Of a DNA stretch of 64,000 bases, positions 19,821 through 30,510 are shown one piece after another (positions within the stretch are counted from its first letter, which is position 1; every line of letters begins with the position of its first letter). This stretch comes from Haemaphysalis longicornis (taxonomy: Eukaryota > Arthropoda > Arachnida > Ixodida > Ixodidae). The DNA lies in the NCBI GenBank assembly GCA_013339765.2, contig CM023457.1, positions 79,046,192-79,110,191 on the forward strand, written 5' to 3'. The position numbers were made by a program, and so were the translations under genes. The notes beneath the pieces were generated by a model that worked only from the letters and a program-made list of their open reading frames with translations, was not told the DNA's origin and did not search any database.

Positions 19821-21913
19821 GTGGCGCAAGTGACAATACCTCATTGGCTGATATTCCAGCCGACCAATCAGGGTCCAGGGTAATGAAAAAGGCAAGGAGG
19901 AATTGATGATGATGGTTGGATGTTCATGGTGCAAGGCCAGCTAGGATAAAGAGCGCCAAAACAATGGTTACGTATGACGAATGAAGATATCAACTCTACA
20001 ATCGCTCAACAAGAACAAAATTAAAATCAGTAAAAGACAATGAGGATGGCTGGTGTAAAAGGCCAGGGTGTGATAGTGCATGGCATGAGATTAGGTGCAG
20101 AAACTACGCGTGATAGGAAATGAGGTGTAAAAATTTGATTTCGCTAAGAAACTTAAAAGTCCGCTGTAGAGGAATAATGGGATCAACCGCTAAAAACAGT
20201 GCTGGGTGTAGTGGGATGTGTTGTCTGGATAGTTGTGGGAAATACCTTGAGTATTTTGTCTTGAGGGGGCAAACCCATAGAGTTTCTTAGTAAGTATACT
20301 AGAGAGGAAACTGCGCCTTGTAAGCCATGTCGTCGTGGGGGTTCATGGTAAGACACCCTTTTTGGCTTGGGCTTGGCATGACAGTTGGATTCTTAAGCGG
20401 TTTTGGGGATTTACTTTTTTAACTATGCATTGACACGTTTACGAGCTACAAATAAGCCGAAATCCTCCCTGTTCTGTGGTAGCCGTGTTCGGTGAAACAT
20501 CAGGCAGTGCGTGATCGCACCTGACGTTGCTCATGCGCAGTCCAAGGACGCATGACTGAGCGGGTAATATGCCGCCGCGAAGGTTGTAGCCGACGAAAAG
20601 TAGAAACAAAATGTCCTTCGACGGAGACAAGATACGACCACGGGGATACGACAGATACGGGCGCTTGTATGCGTCCTATCATGTCATCGTGCACGACTGT
20701 TTAACGCCACGTTTATTTTTTTTCTTGTCAAACTAGTTGGCGGTCGGTGCACCGGTTCACCACGAAGGCAACGTTTTAATAGGCACGCTCAAAAATCTTT
20801 CCAAACTCTTCAAGCAACTTATTATTTGCAATAATGGTAAAATTAATAAAATCAGAGTCTCTAATGGGTCCCCCCCCCAAAAAAAATATTAACCTTATTC
20901 GTAACTACAACCTTGGCCTGCGGAATACCAGGCACAACCGTTCCGGAAAAAATACGCTTTACTTCCCTTTTTCTAAGTTTTAAAACAGCTTGTTTTTATT
21001 TTGCACTTGTTGTGGCACTTTGTTTAAATTTGCGGTCACTAAAACGTTTCAATCCAAGCCAATGAAAAAACTAAGGCGAGCGCGATGTATAATGGCGGTC
21101 CATGACGACACAGACGGCCTTGATGTGAGCCGCATAGACGCTAGCGCTAGATTCCTCTCTAGTGTATATTGTAAGAAACTCTATGGGGCAAACTCATGGT
21201 ATTTAGGGGAAAGAGAGAGAGGGCGAGGGAGCGGGGTAATTGTTTTGCGGTTGCCTGGGGCGGGGGGGGGGGGGGGGGGAGGCAAGTGGCCCTTTTTGCA
21301 CGCCCCTGCCGACGCCCATACTCGCACATGAGCCTCGTCACTTTGCAAGGAGTGAGGGGACAATACGTGCGAATTCATCTCGAAACGACGCCAAAATGTG
21401 GGGAGCCGGATTGCCTCCGTTGTCGCGACGGCACGTGCTTTCACCGAACGCTGTATACGGGCTCAGGAAACGACGCCAGCCCGCGCTACGTGTATGCATG
21501 CGGGTAGCAATTCAACATCTGGAAGAGAGGGTGCCAAGTCAACAGCTGGAAGGCAGGGCGGCGCGTACGTCCTCCTTTGACCGTCGCCCGTTTTGGGGGA
21601 CGCAGTAGCGACTCTCGGCTGGGCGAAGACTGCGTGAGCCGTGATTACCGGACATGCGTGGGTTTCTTTTCATCTTAATGGCATTGATGGCCCTGGTCAG
21701 TGACGCTTGGACCGATCCATGCGGTAAGAATCCCGCTGCCCTGTCCTTAGCTCTCTGATTGCACGAGCGCCTTGTCCTGTTTCTCTTCCAGCTATTGCGC
21801 TGTTTGTACTTGAGAAATAAGGTGAAGAGAGCCCGAGAAGCCGGACGGTCTCGAGCGTTCCTAGAATGAGGACTTTAATTCCCCAGGGCTGACTACTAGT
21901 ATACAAAGACGAG
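19821..21913. other. Unassigned DNA with homopolymer tracts
   Basis: It contains a poly-G run at about 21262-21279 and an AT-rich plateau at 20700-21000. Open frames around 21200-21600 follow the G-run and have no family resemblance. No gene is recognised. Confidence 0.4.
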
Positions 21914-22494
21914 TATAGTCAAACCCGATTATAACGAACCCTGATAGTGCGAATTATGCTATATATCGAACGAAACCAAATCCGTAACGAAAATGCATGC
22001 TAAACATATTCCTTATAACGACGTTCGCATCAGATATACCGAACTCGGCGCGCCTACAATTGCCACCGAAATGCATGGGGTCTCGTAGCGGCGATTGAGA
22101 TGTTGAGACTCGCATGGAGCGACGTGACGCCCGACACCTTCCGTAACTGTTTCCGACGCACGGGATTCACGACGGAGCCCATCCAGTCAGCCAATATTGC
22201 TTCGATATTGAAGTGGTGCTAACGATGTCTCCGCCAAAAAGAAAGTGAAAACGAAAGTCACCGCTCTTTTTGCGAAGTAGGCAGTTAAGGCGGAACGTAG
22301 CTTTATTGCATGCAATAAATGGATTGTTTTGTGTAAGGTAATGGCATACTTTATGTGTTCGTTTCTCTATATCCGTGAATTGCTAACTCGTAATAAAAAA
22401 TTCGTTATAGACGGGTTCGGCTATATCGAACTATTGGATATATCGAACATATCCCGGCGCATATTAGAGTTCGCTATAACCGGGTTTGACTGTA
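21914..22494 (+). mobile_element. pogo/Tigger-like deletion derivative
   Basis: The ends are inverted repeats, TAGTCAAACCCGATTATAAC and the complement of CAGTCAAACCCGGTTATAGC, flanked by TA. These are typical of pogo/Tigger elements of the Tc1/mariner group. Inside, at about 22226-22249, is a short frame reading MSPPKRK followed by a stop. It resembles the first residues of such transposases. The rest of the transposase is deleted. Confidence 0.72.
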
Positions 22495-22560
22495 TTCCTC
22501 TTCCTCCTCATTCTCCTCCTCCTCCTCTTCCACCTCCCACCAAAAGTCAAAGTAGCAGAG
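22495..22560 (+). repeat. (TCC)n microsatellite
   Basis: An imperfect CCTCCTCATTCTCCTCCTCC tract directly follows the pogo-like element. Confidence 0.8.
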
Positions 22561-23393
22561 GACCTGGCGTTTCGGAACCCCTGCGGTTCCTTCCCCAAAG
22601 GTGGCGCTGCAGCGTCTTATAGTCTTTAAACTACTCTTTAGACTATAGTCTTACCGTATTTAGACTAGTGTTTACAATATAAGACGAATATATATAGTTT
22701 CGAAGCCTTTATAAGACCTCATAGTATAAAGACTTTAACACGCTGCAGCGGCGTCTGATAGTCGTCTCGTAGTCTTAAGACGCCGGTGGAGCGTGGCCCC
22801 AGCCACCCCGACAAAGGGAACAGAGCTGGGTCCGAAACGCCCAATACTCCATTTATTTCACGAGAGTGTAAAGTTGCGCTTGTTGGTGATGCATTCTTGT
22901 AGGCTAAGCGCGAGGCAGACACAGGGCCGCAGCGCGTGAAGTGACGTCACGAGTTTTTGACAAGCGCTGTCACGTCACTTATTTTGGCTTCACGGGGTGA
23001 TGTCACGCTGATGTCCATTTGCTGAGTGCCGCTCCGCGCGTTGCTCCGTCGGCGCGATAAATGAGATCCAATTGAACTATGTTATTCGCGTCGCAGGCCG
23101 CTCATATTTCAGCCAGGGTATTCTGTTGAGTGAAGGAAGCGAACTGTGCAATAATATTACCGCCGAAAATTGGTGTCAGTGCTCTTTAACGTCGGCTTTT
23201 TTGCTATACACAAGTGCATTGCTAGAAACGTATGTCTGGGGGTGGGGGGGGGGGGGCAATACTGGCAGTTGTAGATGAAAATAGCAAGAACCCCAACGAC
23301 TTTTATTATTGCGTGTTACTTTGCGGAGAAAGTGTCTCACATGAAGCGTTGCAGGCGGACAGACGGGTTGTCTCGTTGAGTTTCCATTGAAAT
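22561..23393. other. Unassigned DNA, with an AGTCTT-rich imperfect hairpin
   Basis: Between 22600 and 22780 the words AGTCTTA, TAAGACT and TAGTCT recur in both orientations between two GCTGCAGCG motifs. This suggests a decayed inverted-repeat element. A G-run lies near 23240-23255. No gene is recognised. Confidence 0.4.
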
Positions 23394-23884
23394 GCTGAAA
23401 GGCGCCATAAAGAGAAAATAAAGAGGAAATACAACTTTGTTAAATGTGAAAGATCTAGCCTTTCGTAGCTCGCTCAACTCCATACCGGCCACGAAAGGCG
23501 TTTTTTTAAAAAAAGCGCAAAACGAGTATTGACAAACTTTAAAGTTTCTCGGTACGGTGACGTAATATGGGCAGGGGGGACGCCGTGTGGACTACCAATA
23601 AAAACAATTTTCTGTGTGTTAACTGCATCTTAGCATTCGAGTGGTGCGATCAAACTAAAATAGAGGCCCCTTGTACAAGCGCACGGTCACGTGTCTTTGC
23701 AGGCGACCGCCAATCACACGAACAAGATTCTATGACGTCGTGGCTGATGGTTTTCCACTGTTTCATGTGTGTTCCCTAATATCTCCGCTATTCGATCGAA
23801 GTTTGCAATAAAATTGTTATCACTGTTATCGGGACAAAGCTGTCTTTCTAATGAACCAAACTTGTATTCCCTTCGTTCATTTAA
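23394..23884. mobile_element. Family K MITE, copy 3, diverged
   Basis: It starts AAAGGCGCCATAAAGAGAAA and ends CTTGTATTCCCTTCGTTCAT with TTAA at 23881-23884. The interior follows copy 1 (TTTCTCGGTACGGTGACG, TTAACTGCATCTTAGCATTC). The left TTAA is mutated. It is clearly older than copy 1. Confidence 0.72.
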
Positions 23885-23906
23885 AATTTGTAAAGCACAC
23901 GGTTGC

Positions 23907-24233
23907 TATACTCGGTGACAACTTAAGAACGGCACCGGAAGCTGCCGCTGTGCCTTATCACCGCAGCCGGATGTTTCTCCGCGCGGCGCAAGTAGGGCGT
24001 TACTGTGAATATTTTGAACATGGCGTGAGCCGTTCCCGTAATTTTTTGGACTTAATATGCTTATAAACGACTCCAGTGACGACAAACAAACTGCGTGAGA
24101 CAAGGCAGACGATATCACGCATTCACAGCAAACACCTTTCAAAACGCGCGCGCACTGACGTCACGGGTCCCACGCTTTGGCGGAGTGATACACTACATGA
24201 GGTGGTGCCGTTCTTGAATTGTAACCGAGTATA
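23907..24233. mobile_element. TA-flanked MITE, family T, copy 1
   Basis: The inverted termini read TATACTCGGTGACAACTTAA and, on the other strand, TATACTCGGTTACAATTCAA, followed on both sides by GAACGGCACC. Copy 2 at 25574-25902 is about 90 percent identical by eye. The interior contains TTTCTCCGCGCGGCGCAAG and has no transposase. TA or TATA target use suggests a Tc1/mariner relative. Confidence 0.8.
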
Positions 24234-24883
24234 GCACGGTGGTTTTGACCTCAAGCGCGAAATGTTCGGGCTACTTGCCTTCCCTGTCTACGTCAACAGT
24301 TACAGCCTACAACGAATCATCGTCTCCCTGATGGAAGTAAATATTTTATTCTAAAAGTTTCGATTGTGTTCGGAGTCGCCAAATTGCTTTCACAATTTTT
24401 TCTGTACATTTTTTTGTTTCAGATGTCTCTTCATGCAGCTATCCAAAAGGTATACTGGCTTGGCTATAAATTAAATTTTTAATTTTTTAGCGCCTTGTCA
24501 GAATTTTTTTGTAGCAACTGACAAACATTCGTAAATAATGACGTTATATGTTTTGCCAAACCGAATTACGTGCAGAGCTCTTTCTTAAGCTTTTAGTTTA
24601 CGACGTGCATGTTGCATCACCTTAGTCTGAGCATGGAGTTAAACTTGCTCTGGGAGGAACACACTGCCTATCTAGTCGATTAAGGGGAGGGCGGGAAGGC
24701 ACCGAGCCTTCACGTTTCGTTAGTGCGAAGAAGTGGAAACTGGTATGTATAATTCGATCGAATATTCTACAAAAAAGGGCACAGGGGAATTTAAGCTTCC
24801 TTTTATGTAGCCTATTCTCAATCTCGACTCCGTAGGCTCGAATTTTCCGTAAATTCGCCATCTCGCCCGGAAGCATTTCACGA
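24234..24883. other. Unassigned DNA
   Basis: This is AT-rich, with no gene or shared repeat recognised. Confidence 0.4.
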
Positions 24884-25115
24884 TTGATTGTAGGGTTTTA
24901 ACGCGCCGACGCAGCGCACGAGATGAGGCGCGCCGTAGTGGAGGGCTCCGGATTAATTTTGACCACCTGGAGATCTTTAACATGCGCCGAAATCTCGAAC
25001 ACACGGGCGTCTGGGCTTTTCGCCTCCATCAGAAAAGCGGCCGCCGCGGCCGGGAATCGAAACCGCGACCTCGTGCTCAGGAGCAAAACGCCTTAGCCAC
25101 TGAGCCACCACGGCG
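24884..25115 (-). mobile_element. tRNA-derived SINE (Ruka-like), near full length
   Basis: On the minus strand it has CCGTGGTGGCTCAGTGGC (A box), GGTTTCGATTCCCGGCC (B box with one inserted base) and the family body. The tail is short (TGATTGTAGG on the plus strand). Confidence 0.87.
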
Positions 25116-25465
25116 GTAAGCATTTCCTGATGGACTGTCAGTTTTGTCACGCGTATTCCGGCCGCAAAAGTGGTTTTGTTTGTATGCGCAATTTTGACGT
25201 TTCGGGGATTACCTCAAAGGTTTGACCGGCTTCCTGGCTTCCCATTGTGTACCATTATCAGGGCTGGTGTTGAAAAACACGGGGAAAAAGAGCGAAGATC
25301 ACGATGTACTTTTCGGGTGCTCTTTCGCAAAAATACTGCGTGCGTAACGCCCTAAGGCCATCCTTTCTTTTTTTCTTGGCAGCTATGTCATGACGTACTG
25401 GAAATCTTTGCCGGGAAAGGTGGCGTCACACGTTGCTGCATGAACTTTTGTTCGCCCATATTTCG

Positions 25466-25525
25466 CGTGAGACGGATTAATTTTGACGACCTAGGTATCC
25501 TGAACCTGCGCCGAAATCTATCTCT
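25466..25525 (-). mobile_element. Internal fragment of the Ruka-like SINE
   Basis: CGGATTAATTTTGACGACCT and TGCGCCGAAATC match the body of the SINE over about 55 bases, with neither head nor tail. Confidence 0.6.
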
Positions 25526-25573
25526 TATACTGGCGGCACCCGGTTGTTTCACGGGCTTCATAAACACCAGGAC

Positions 25574-25902
25574 TATACTCGGTGACAACTTAAGAACGGC
25601 ACCGGAAGTTGCTGCTGTGCCTTATCACCGTAGTCAGATGTTTCTCCGCGCGGCGCAAGTATGGCGTTACTGGGAATATTTTGAACATGGTGTGAGCCGT
25701 TCCCGTGATTTTTTGGACTTATAATATGCTTACAAACGACTCCAGTGACGACCAAAAAACTGCGTGAGACAAGGCGGATGATATCACGCATTCATAGCAA
25801 ACCCGTTTCAAAACGCGCGCGCACTGACATCACGGGTCCGGCGCTTTGGTGGAGTGATACACTACATGAGGTGGTGCCGTTCTTGAGTTGTAACCGAGTA
25901 TA
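25574..25902. mobile_element. TA-flanked MITE, family T, copy 2
   Basis: The termini and interior match copy 1, with scattered substitutions. It lies 135 bases upstream of the Kunitz exon. The flanks differ from those of copy 1, so it is an independent insertion rather than a segmental duplication. Confidence 0.82.
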
Positions 25903-26036
25903 GTAAAGCTCTGCTCAGTAAAAACGCAAATTGCGCCTTGACCGGAGCAATCTTTCATGCAGTAAACATTTTTTTCCTTCTATACCCTTTGACGTTCGAT
26001 TCGTGGCTAACTGCGGATGGCTGAAACCGCTTGCAG

Positions 26037-26206
26037 GATGCCAGGAGCCGGCCTCTGGGGGACCTTGTAAAGCGCTCTTCCCAAGATTCGCCTTCAACTC
26101 GACGACAGGCACTTGCCAGGAGTTTTACTGGGGAGGTTGCTGCAAGCATTGCAACCACTTCGACTCCGTGGAACGCTGCAAAAAAGAATGCGAGCAGCGT
26201 CTTTAA
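26037..26206 (+). CDS. Kunitz/BPTI domain, terminal exon of a secreted protein
   Basis: From CQEPASGGPCKALFPRF to ERCKKECEQRL and a stop at 26204-26206, the six cysteines have exactly the spacing of bovine pancreatic trypsin inhibitor (8, 15, 7, 12 and 3 residues between them). The predicted P1 residue is Lys (GPCKA), which suits inhibition of trypsin-like proteases. Two additional cysteines (GGCCKHCNHF) correspond to positions 39 and 42 and may pair. An N-S-T glycosylation site lies in the middle. An acceptor, GCTTGCAG, precedes the exon, giving phase 1, usual for Kunitz exons. No signal-peptide exon was found upstream, so the gene may be partial. AATAAA lies at about 26328. Confidence 0.85.
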
Positions 26207-26599
26207 GGCAGCTTCCGCAAACACTGTTTCAACACTGTCGAGATGTGCTTCGCAATCAATATTCTTCGAAATTAAAACTAAACATGGTATGTAAAACTTC
26301 CGCTATACCAAGAGGAAGTAAGCCATTAATAAACCTTACTGCCAAATCGATTTAAGGGTTAAGGGTTTTGAATTTGTTCTCTTTTTTTGTAAGGAATCAA
26401 CTAAGAATTTTCTTTGAAGTGCCTGCGGTCCTTGTGGTGGCTGCTCTTGTTGTTTCCAACACACCGTATAACAGTTTGGTTATTTAAATGTGCTTTATTG
26501 CTGAAGCAGCTCGGGAAGTCAGTAAATAGCAAGCAATACTTTCTGTCGTACGCGTGTACTTATACTGCATACGAGTGCAGCCCTTGAGTTTCGGCTTAC
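26207..26599 (+). other. Probable 3' UTR of the Kunitz gene and unassigned DNA
   Basis: An ATTAAA (near 26270) and an AATAAA (near 26328) follow the stop codon, consistent with a short 3' untranslated region. Beyond that nothing is recognised. Confidence 0.45.
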
Positions 26600-26809
26600 G
26601 GGAGACAAGTTTTTTTTTTGACGACGCCGGGACGCCGCTCGTCGCGGTGGAACGCGGGAGTTCAGAGGCGGCAGGAGCGTCTCAAAAACAGTTCGACGAC
26701 CCGGGGCCCAAACGCGTCGCTTGGCGACGCGCAGATGTGAGCGGTGAACATTATGCCCCCGGTTTCCATTTCTTCACAGGGAAATGTCTTCTCTAGAGTG
26801 CCTGAACCT

Positions 26810-28824
26810 AGCTACCCTAAACGTCCATGGTCTTTGGAGTAAACGACGGCAGAGTTAGGTGCACCGCCTGCTAACAGATCTAGACGTAGACGTCTTAGCG
26901 GTTCAGGATCGAGACAGAGGTAGAGGGGGAGGAGGAGACCGGGGGCATGGTGCAACGTTTCACGTCGCGGTATTACGTCAGCCACACAGTTGCATAGGTC
27001 GGCAAACTCACTCACGAGTGCACTCACCCCCCCCCCCTCACCACTCATGAGTCAGCCTCGCCATCGTTGTGGGCTGGTGAGTGCGAATGCGAGTGAGTGC
27101 GAGTGCCACTCGCGGCGAGCCCCACTCGCCACTCGTGAGTGCGAGTACTACTCGCGGCGAGCCCCACTCAACACTCGCGAGTGCAAGTTCCACTCGCGGT
27201 CAGCCCCACCAACGCCCCGTTGGCCCCACTCACCACTCGCGGGTGCGAGTTCCACTCGCGGCGAGCCCCGCTCACCACTCGCGAGTGCGAGTGCCACTCG
27301 CGGTGAACCCCGCTCACCACTCGCGAGTGCGAATTCCACTTGCGGTGAGCCCCACTCACCACTCGTGAACGCGAGTGCTCTCACCACTCACGAGTGCGAG
27401 TGCACTCACTTGCCACTCGCGAGCGGCGTGTGCACTCGTGCGATGTGCGGCGCTTACCGCTGTAAGCGCCGACAGGAGCCGCTCGCTGTGGTTGTCCACC
27501 ACAGCGAGCGGCTTTTGCGAAGAATAGCTCGAGGGTCGGCGCTCACAGCGGTAAGCACCGCACATCGCGCGAGTGCATCCGCCGCTCGCGAGTGGCGAGC
27601 GGGGCTCACTACTTGCGAGTGGTGAGGGGACGTCCCTCGAGCTATTCTTCGCAGGAGCCCCTCGCTGTGGTGGACCACCACACCGAGCGGCTCCTGTCGG
27701 CGCTCACAGCGGTAGGCGCCGTACATCGCGCGAGTGGCGAGCGGGGCTCCCTACTTGCGAGTGGTCAGTGCACTCCCACTCGTGAGTGGTGAGAGCACTC
27801 GCACTCGTGAGTGGTGAGTGGGGCTCACCGCGAGTGGAACTCTGGTTAGCGTGAGCGCGAGTGAGTGCGAGTGGTGACGACGAGTGGTGAGCGTAAGCGC
27901 GAGTGAGTGTGAGTGTTGGGGACGAGCGCCGAGTGTGAGCACAAGTGAGTGCGAGTAGTGAGAGCGGAGTTGCGAGCGTGAGTGAGAGTGAGTATGAGTG
28001 GTGGGGACGAGTGGTTAGCGTGAGCACGAGTGAGTGCGAGTGGTGAGGGCGGAGGGGCGAGCGTGAGCGCGAGGGAGTGCGAGTGCTGGGCACGAGTGAC
28101 GAGCGTGAGCGCGATTGAGTGCGACTAGTGAGAGCGGAGTGGCGAGCCTGAGTGTGAGTGAGAGCGAGTGGTGAGGGCGGAGTGATTAGCGTGAGTGCGA
28201 GTGAGTGCTTAAAGTATAAATATATTTTTTTGAGTGAGTGTGAGTGAGTGGCATCCAGTTTTGCCGAGCTATGCGCAGTTGGCTTTTCTGCTGGCTGCAT
28301 GTTACGTATTGGTGAAAAAGTTTCCGGGGCTTGGTGTGCGAGAGGTGTGCTCTGGCTTGTCAGGGCGACTCGTTGTATGCGATTTAGTATTGAGTAGTGA
28401 AGTGTGGCGAATAGTGTGCTTGTATGCGCCGAATGAAGTTTGAGAAAGGGCTGAATTTTATAATAACATTAGGCCGCATCTGTTGACAGACAAGCGTCTT
28501 GCCGTACTAGGGGATTTTAATTGCGTCTTATCTGCGCGAGACAAGATTAGTACCCGGCCATTTCATGACGAGAGCACGGCTGTGCTGCAGGAAATCATAA
28601 ATACTATTGGGTTAGTGGATGTGGGTGAATGTCTCGAGGGAGGACGGGAGGTGCAATTTACCCATTTTCAAGGAGTCAATCACGCTAGACTGGATAGAGT
28701 GTATGTGGCGTGTGATTTAATTGAAAAATGTGAAGGGTACGAAGTAAAGCCTGTATCATTTTCAGATCACTGCCTGGTGGTGTGTAATCTAGGATACAAG
28801 AAACGGACCAATCCTTTCACGTAG
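26810..28824 (+). pseudogene. LINE apurinic endonuclease, interrupted
   Basis: The left part reads LATLNVHGLWSKRRQS and then LLTDLDVDVLAVQ, the usual N-terminal block of APE-type LINE endonucleases, followed by MVQRFTSRYYVSHTV. After the 1281-bp insertion it resumes GFSAGCMLRI, then VLVKKFPGLGVREVCSG and VCLYAPNEV, a stop at 28441, and LAVLGDFNCVLSARD, ARLDRVYVACDL and VKPVSFSDHCLVVC. The GDFN, RLDRVYV and SDH motifs of the active site are preserved. The right half has one internal stop and one frame change. Confidence 0.82.
26993..28273. mobile_element. hAT-like foldback element composed of CACTCGCGAGTG satellite
   Basis: The termini are inverted repeats: CATAGGTCGGCAAA at 26993 and the complement of CATAGCTCGGCAAAACT ending at 28273. 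The flanks are 8-bp duplications, CACAGTTG at 26985-26992 and CGCAGTTG at 28274-28281 (seven of eight match), as expected for hAT elements. Removing the insert restores the LINE endonuclease frame. The interior is almost entirely CACTCGCGAGTG, GCGAGTGCGAGT and GAGTGAGTG units. Between 27432 and 27740 lie nested hairpins, including a stem of GCCGCTCGCTGTGG with its complement. It has no transposase. Confidence 0.78.
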
Positions 28825-28852
28825 GAGCTATCGAAATTAAATGATAAGTTGC

Positions 28853-30510
28853 TTAAAGGGACACTGAAGTGAATTTGTCAAGCTCCCGTTTTTGCTTGCA
28901 CTGCGTAGACTGGCGCAAATTAGCACACTTTTCATCGTTTATCCGGTCGACAAATCGGTAATTATTTTACAAAGCGCGAAAGAAGAAAAACTACCATGCG
29001 CGGTTTGCGGCGGCCGCACCAACTAAGCTGTGACGTTGGGAGGAGGGGGCACCGTGATTGGACGATGCCCAAGGTTAGCAATCAAACAAGTTTCGGTTTC
29101 GGTTTCGGTTCTGGAAAACAATATGACATCCGATGGCGTCGTTGGATGGGCATTCTCAATATCCCAGTAATACTAGTATCGCGCTTCTGCCATGTTGTCG
29201 GCTGTAAACTGCATAACATAAGCCTCCCAGGACGGCTTGGAATCGTAGCATTCACTAGCCGAGGCCTACGATGTGCATGAACGCCCTCCGCATCCCCGCA
29301 GACGCTCAAATACATGCGCTTTTCCCCATATTTCGAGCTTGCCTCACTCATGCCTGTATCGTAAAAAGCGTGTTCGCACCAGGCCAAGGGTCTGTTGATT
29401 CTGGCCTGTGCCCACTGCCCGCCAGCAGTTGGTGCTTGTGGCAACAGCACGCCAACGAGAACTCGCTAGCGCGCCAGTGCCAGCCTGCGCGAGTTCTGTG
29501 GACTAGTTCGTGGAGCAATGAACGGTGCGGACCAAAAAAAAGGTGAACTCAGTATAAAAAACATCGCGAAAAACGAAAAAGTTAACTTATAAAAAAAAAA
29601 AGCATGCACCCGCCGGGATTCGAACTTGTGACTGACAAAACATATGCAATGACATACATAGCGCTCGCGACCCCTCGGCCACGGGGCATGCCACGCGGAC
29701 TTTACAAAAATAAGGTATATAATGTATAACCAGTTTACACTTTTATTTAGTTCGAGTATTTCAAGCAGCTTAGGTGACTATTTGTTGTATGGCGCTCGTG
29801 CAGTAAGCGTCCCCAGATTTCCACAATAGCTCACGTCTAGCAATTGCATTTCTTAGACGGAAAAGCGTTCGCAGATGCGTAGTCGTGCTGCTGACCGCTG
29901 TGCTTGTTCGCTCAGCGCAAAAAAGTGATTCCCGCACCCTAGTTTCACGCTGTACGGTAAAAATATAAGTTGATTTTATTCCCTTAGTACATATATTGAC
30001 TTCGCTGACTCTTCTCCCCCTTCAAGAGGCCTTATTTTTCCTACTGGCGTACCAGACAGCGAAGCGTCGCATGTGCGCTTGTGCAGCGCTTGTGTGAAGC
30101 GACCTTGACTTGGAGCTAGATACAGTGTACAAAACTAACGAAGTAAAGAAAGGCACATTCTTCCATTCACAAACGTGTTGTGGCTTAGTTTCAACTGATC
30201 GAGCGAATTGCGACGACCCGTCGGCGGCCGGCGGATTAAACGTTGGGCCGACTGACTCGATTGCGGAAGGTCGGCGAGCCGTGCAGTAGCGCAGCCAATT
30301 GCCAGCTCCTCTCCTGCTGACGTCACACGAAAACGCCACAGAAAATGGGCGAGAGTGCAGAGAGGAGGACAGCATTTTCGAATTGATTTTTCTACTAAAT
30401 AAATTCGCGTAAACGCGCTCAGAGTGGTCGAAAGAGGGCCTAGGGACTCCAGACTACAATTTGCACTCGTAATCCCGCATTGTTTACAAATCACTTCAGT
30501 GTCCCTTTAA
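28853..30510. mobile_element. TTAA-flanked DNA element A, 1658 bp
   Basis: It is bounded by TTAA at 28853-28856 and 30507-30510. The ends AGGGACACTGAAGTGA are exactly complementary apart from one base, and a GC-rich subterminal block (GCGGTTTGCGGCGGCCGC) follows. No open frame shows similarity to a transposase. A second, truncated copy is at 54390-54659. It is inserted in the linker between the LINE endonuclease and reverse transcriptase. TTAA use fits piggyBac or Kolobok; the superfamily is not settled. Confidence 0.8.
29603..29692 (-). tRNA. tRNA-like sequence (pseudogene or SINE head)
   Basis: On the minus strand, GCCCCGTGGCCGAGGGGTCG resembles an A box and AAGTTCGAATCCCGGCGGG a B box, about 50 bases apart. 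The spacing suits a tRNA with a long variable arm. The acceptor stem does not pair convincingly, and the sequence sits inside a DNA transposon, so it is unlikely to be a working tRNA gene. Confidence 0.35.

Noticed and set aside
26990..27625. 211-codon open frame on the plus strand with repeated Ser-Arg-Gly-Glu-Pro units
   Set aside because: It is a by-product of translating the CACTCGCGAGTG satellite. Several other frames on both strands are equally open for the same reason.
27000..28250. CRISPR-like array
   Set aside because: Units are contiguous, self-complementary and variable in length, there are no unique spacers, and the genome is eukaryotic.
27704..28300. 198-codon open frame on the minus strand rich in Ser, His, Thr and Leu
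   Set aside because: It is a translation of the GAGTGCGAGTG half of the same satellite, with no domain.
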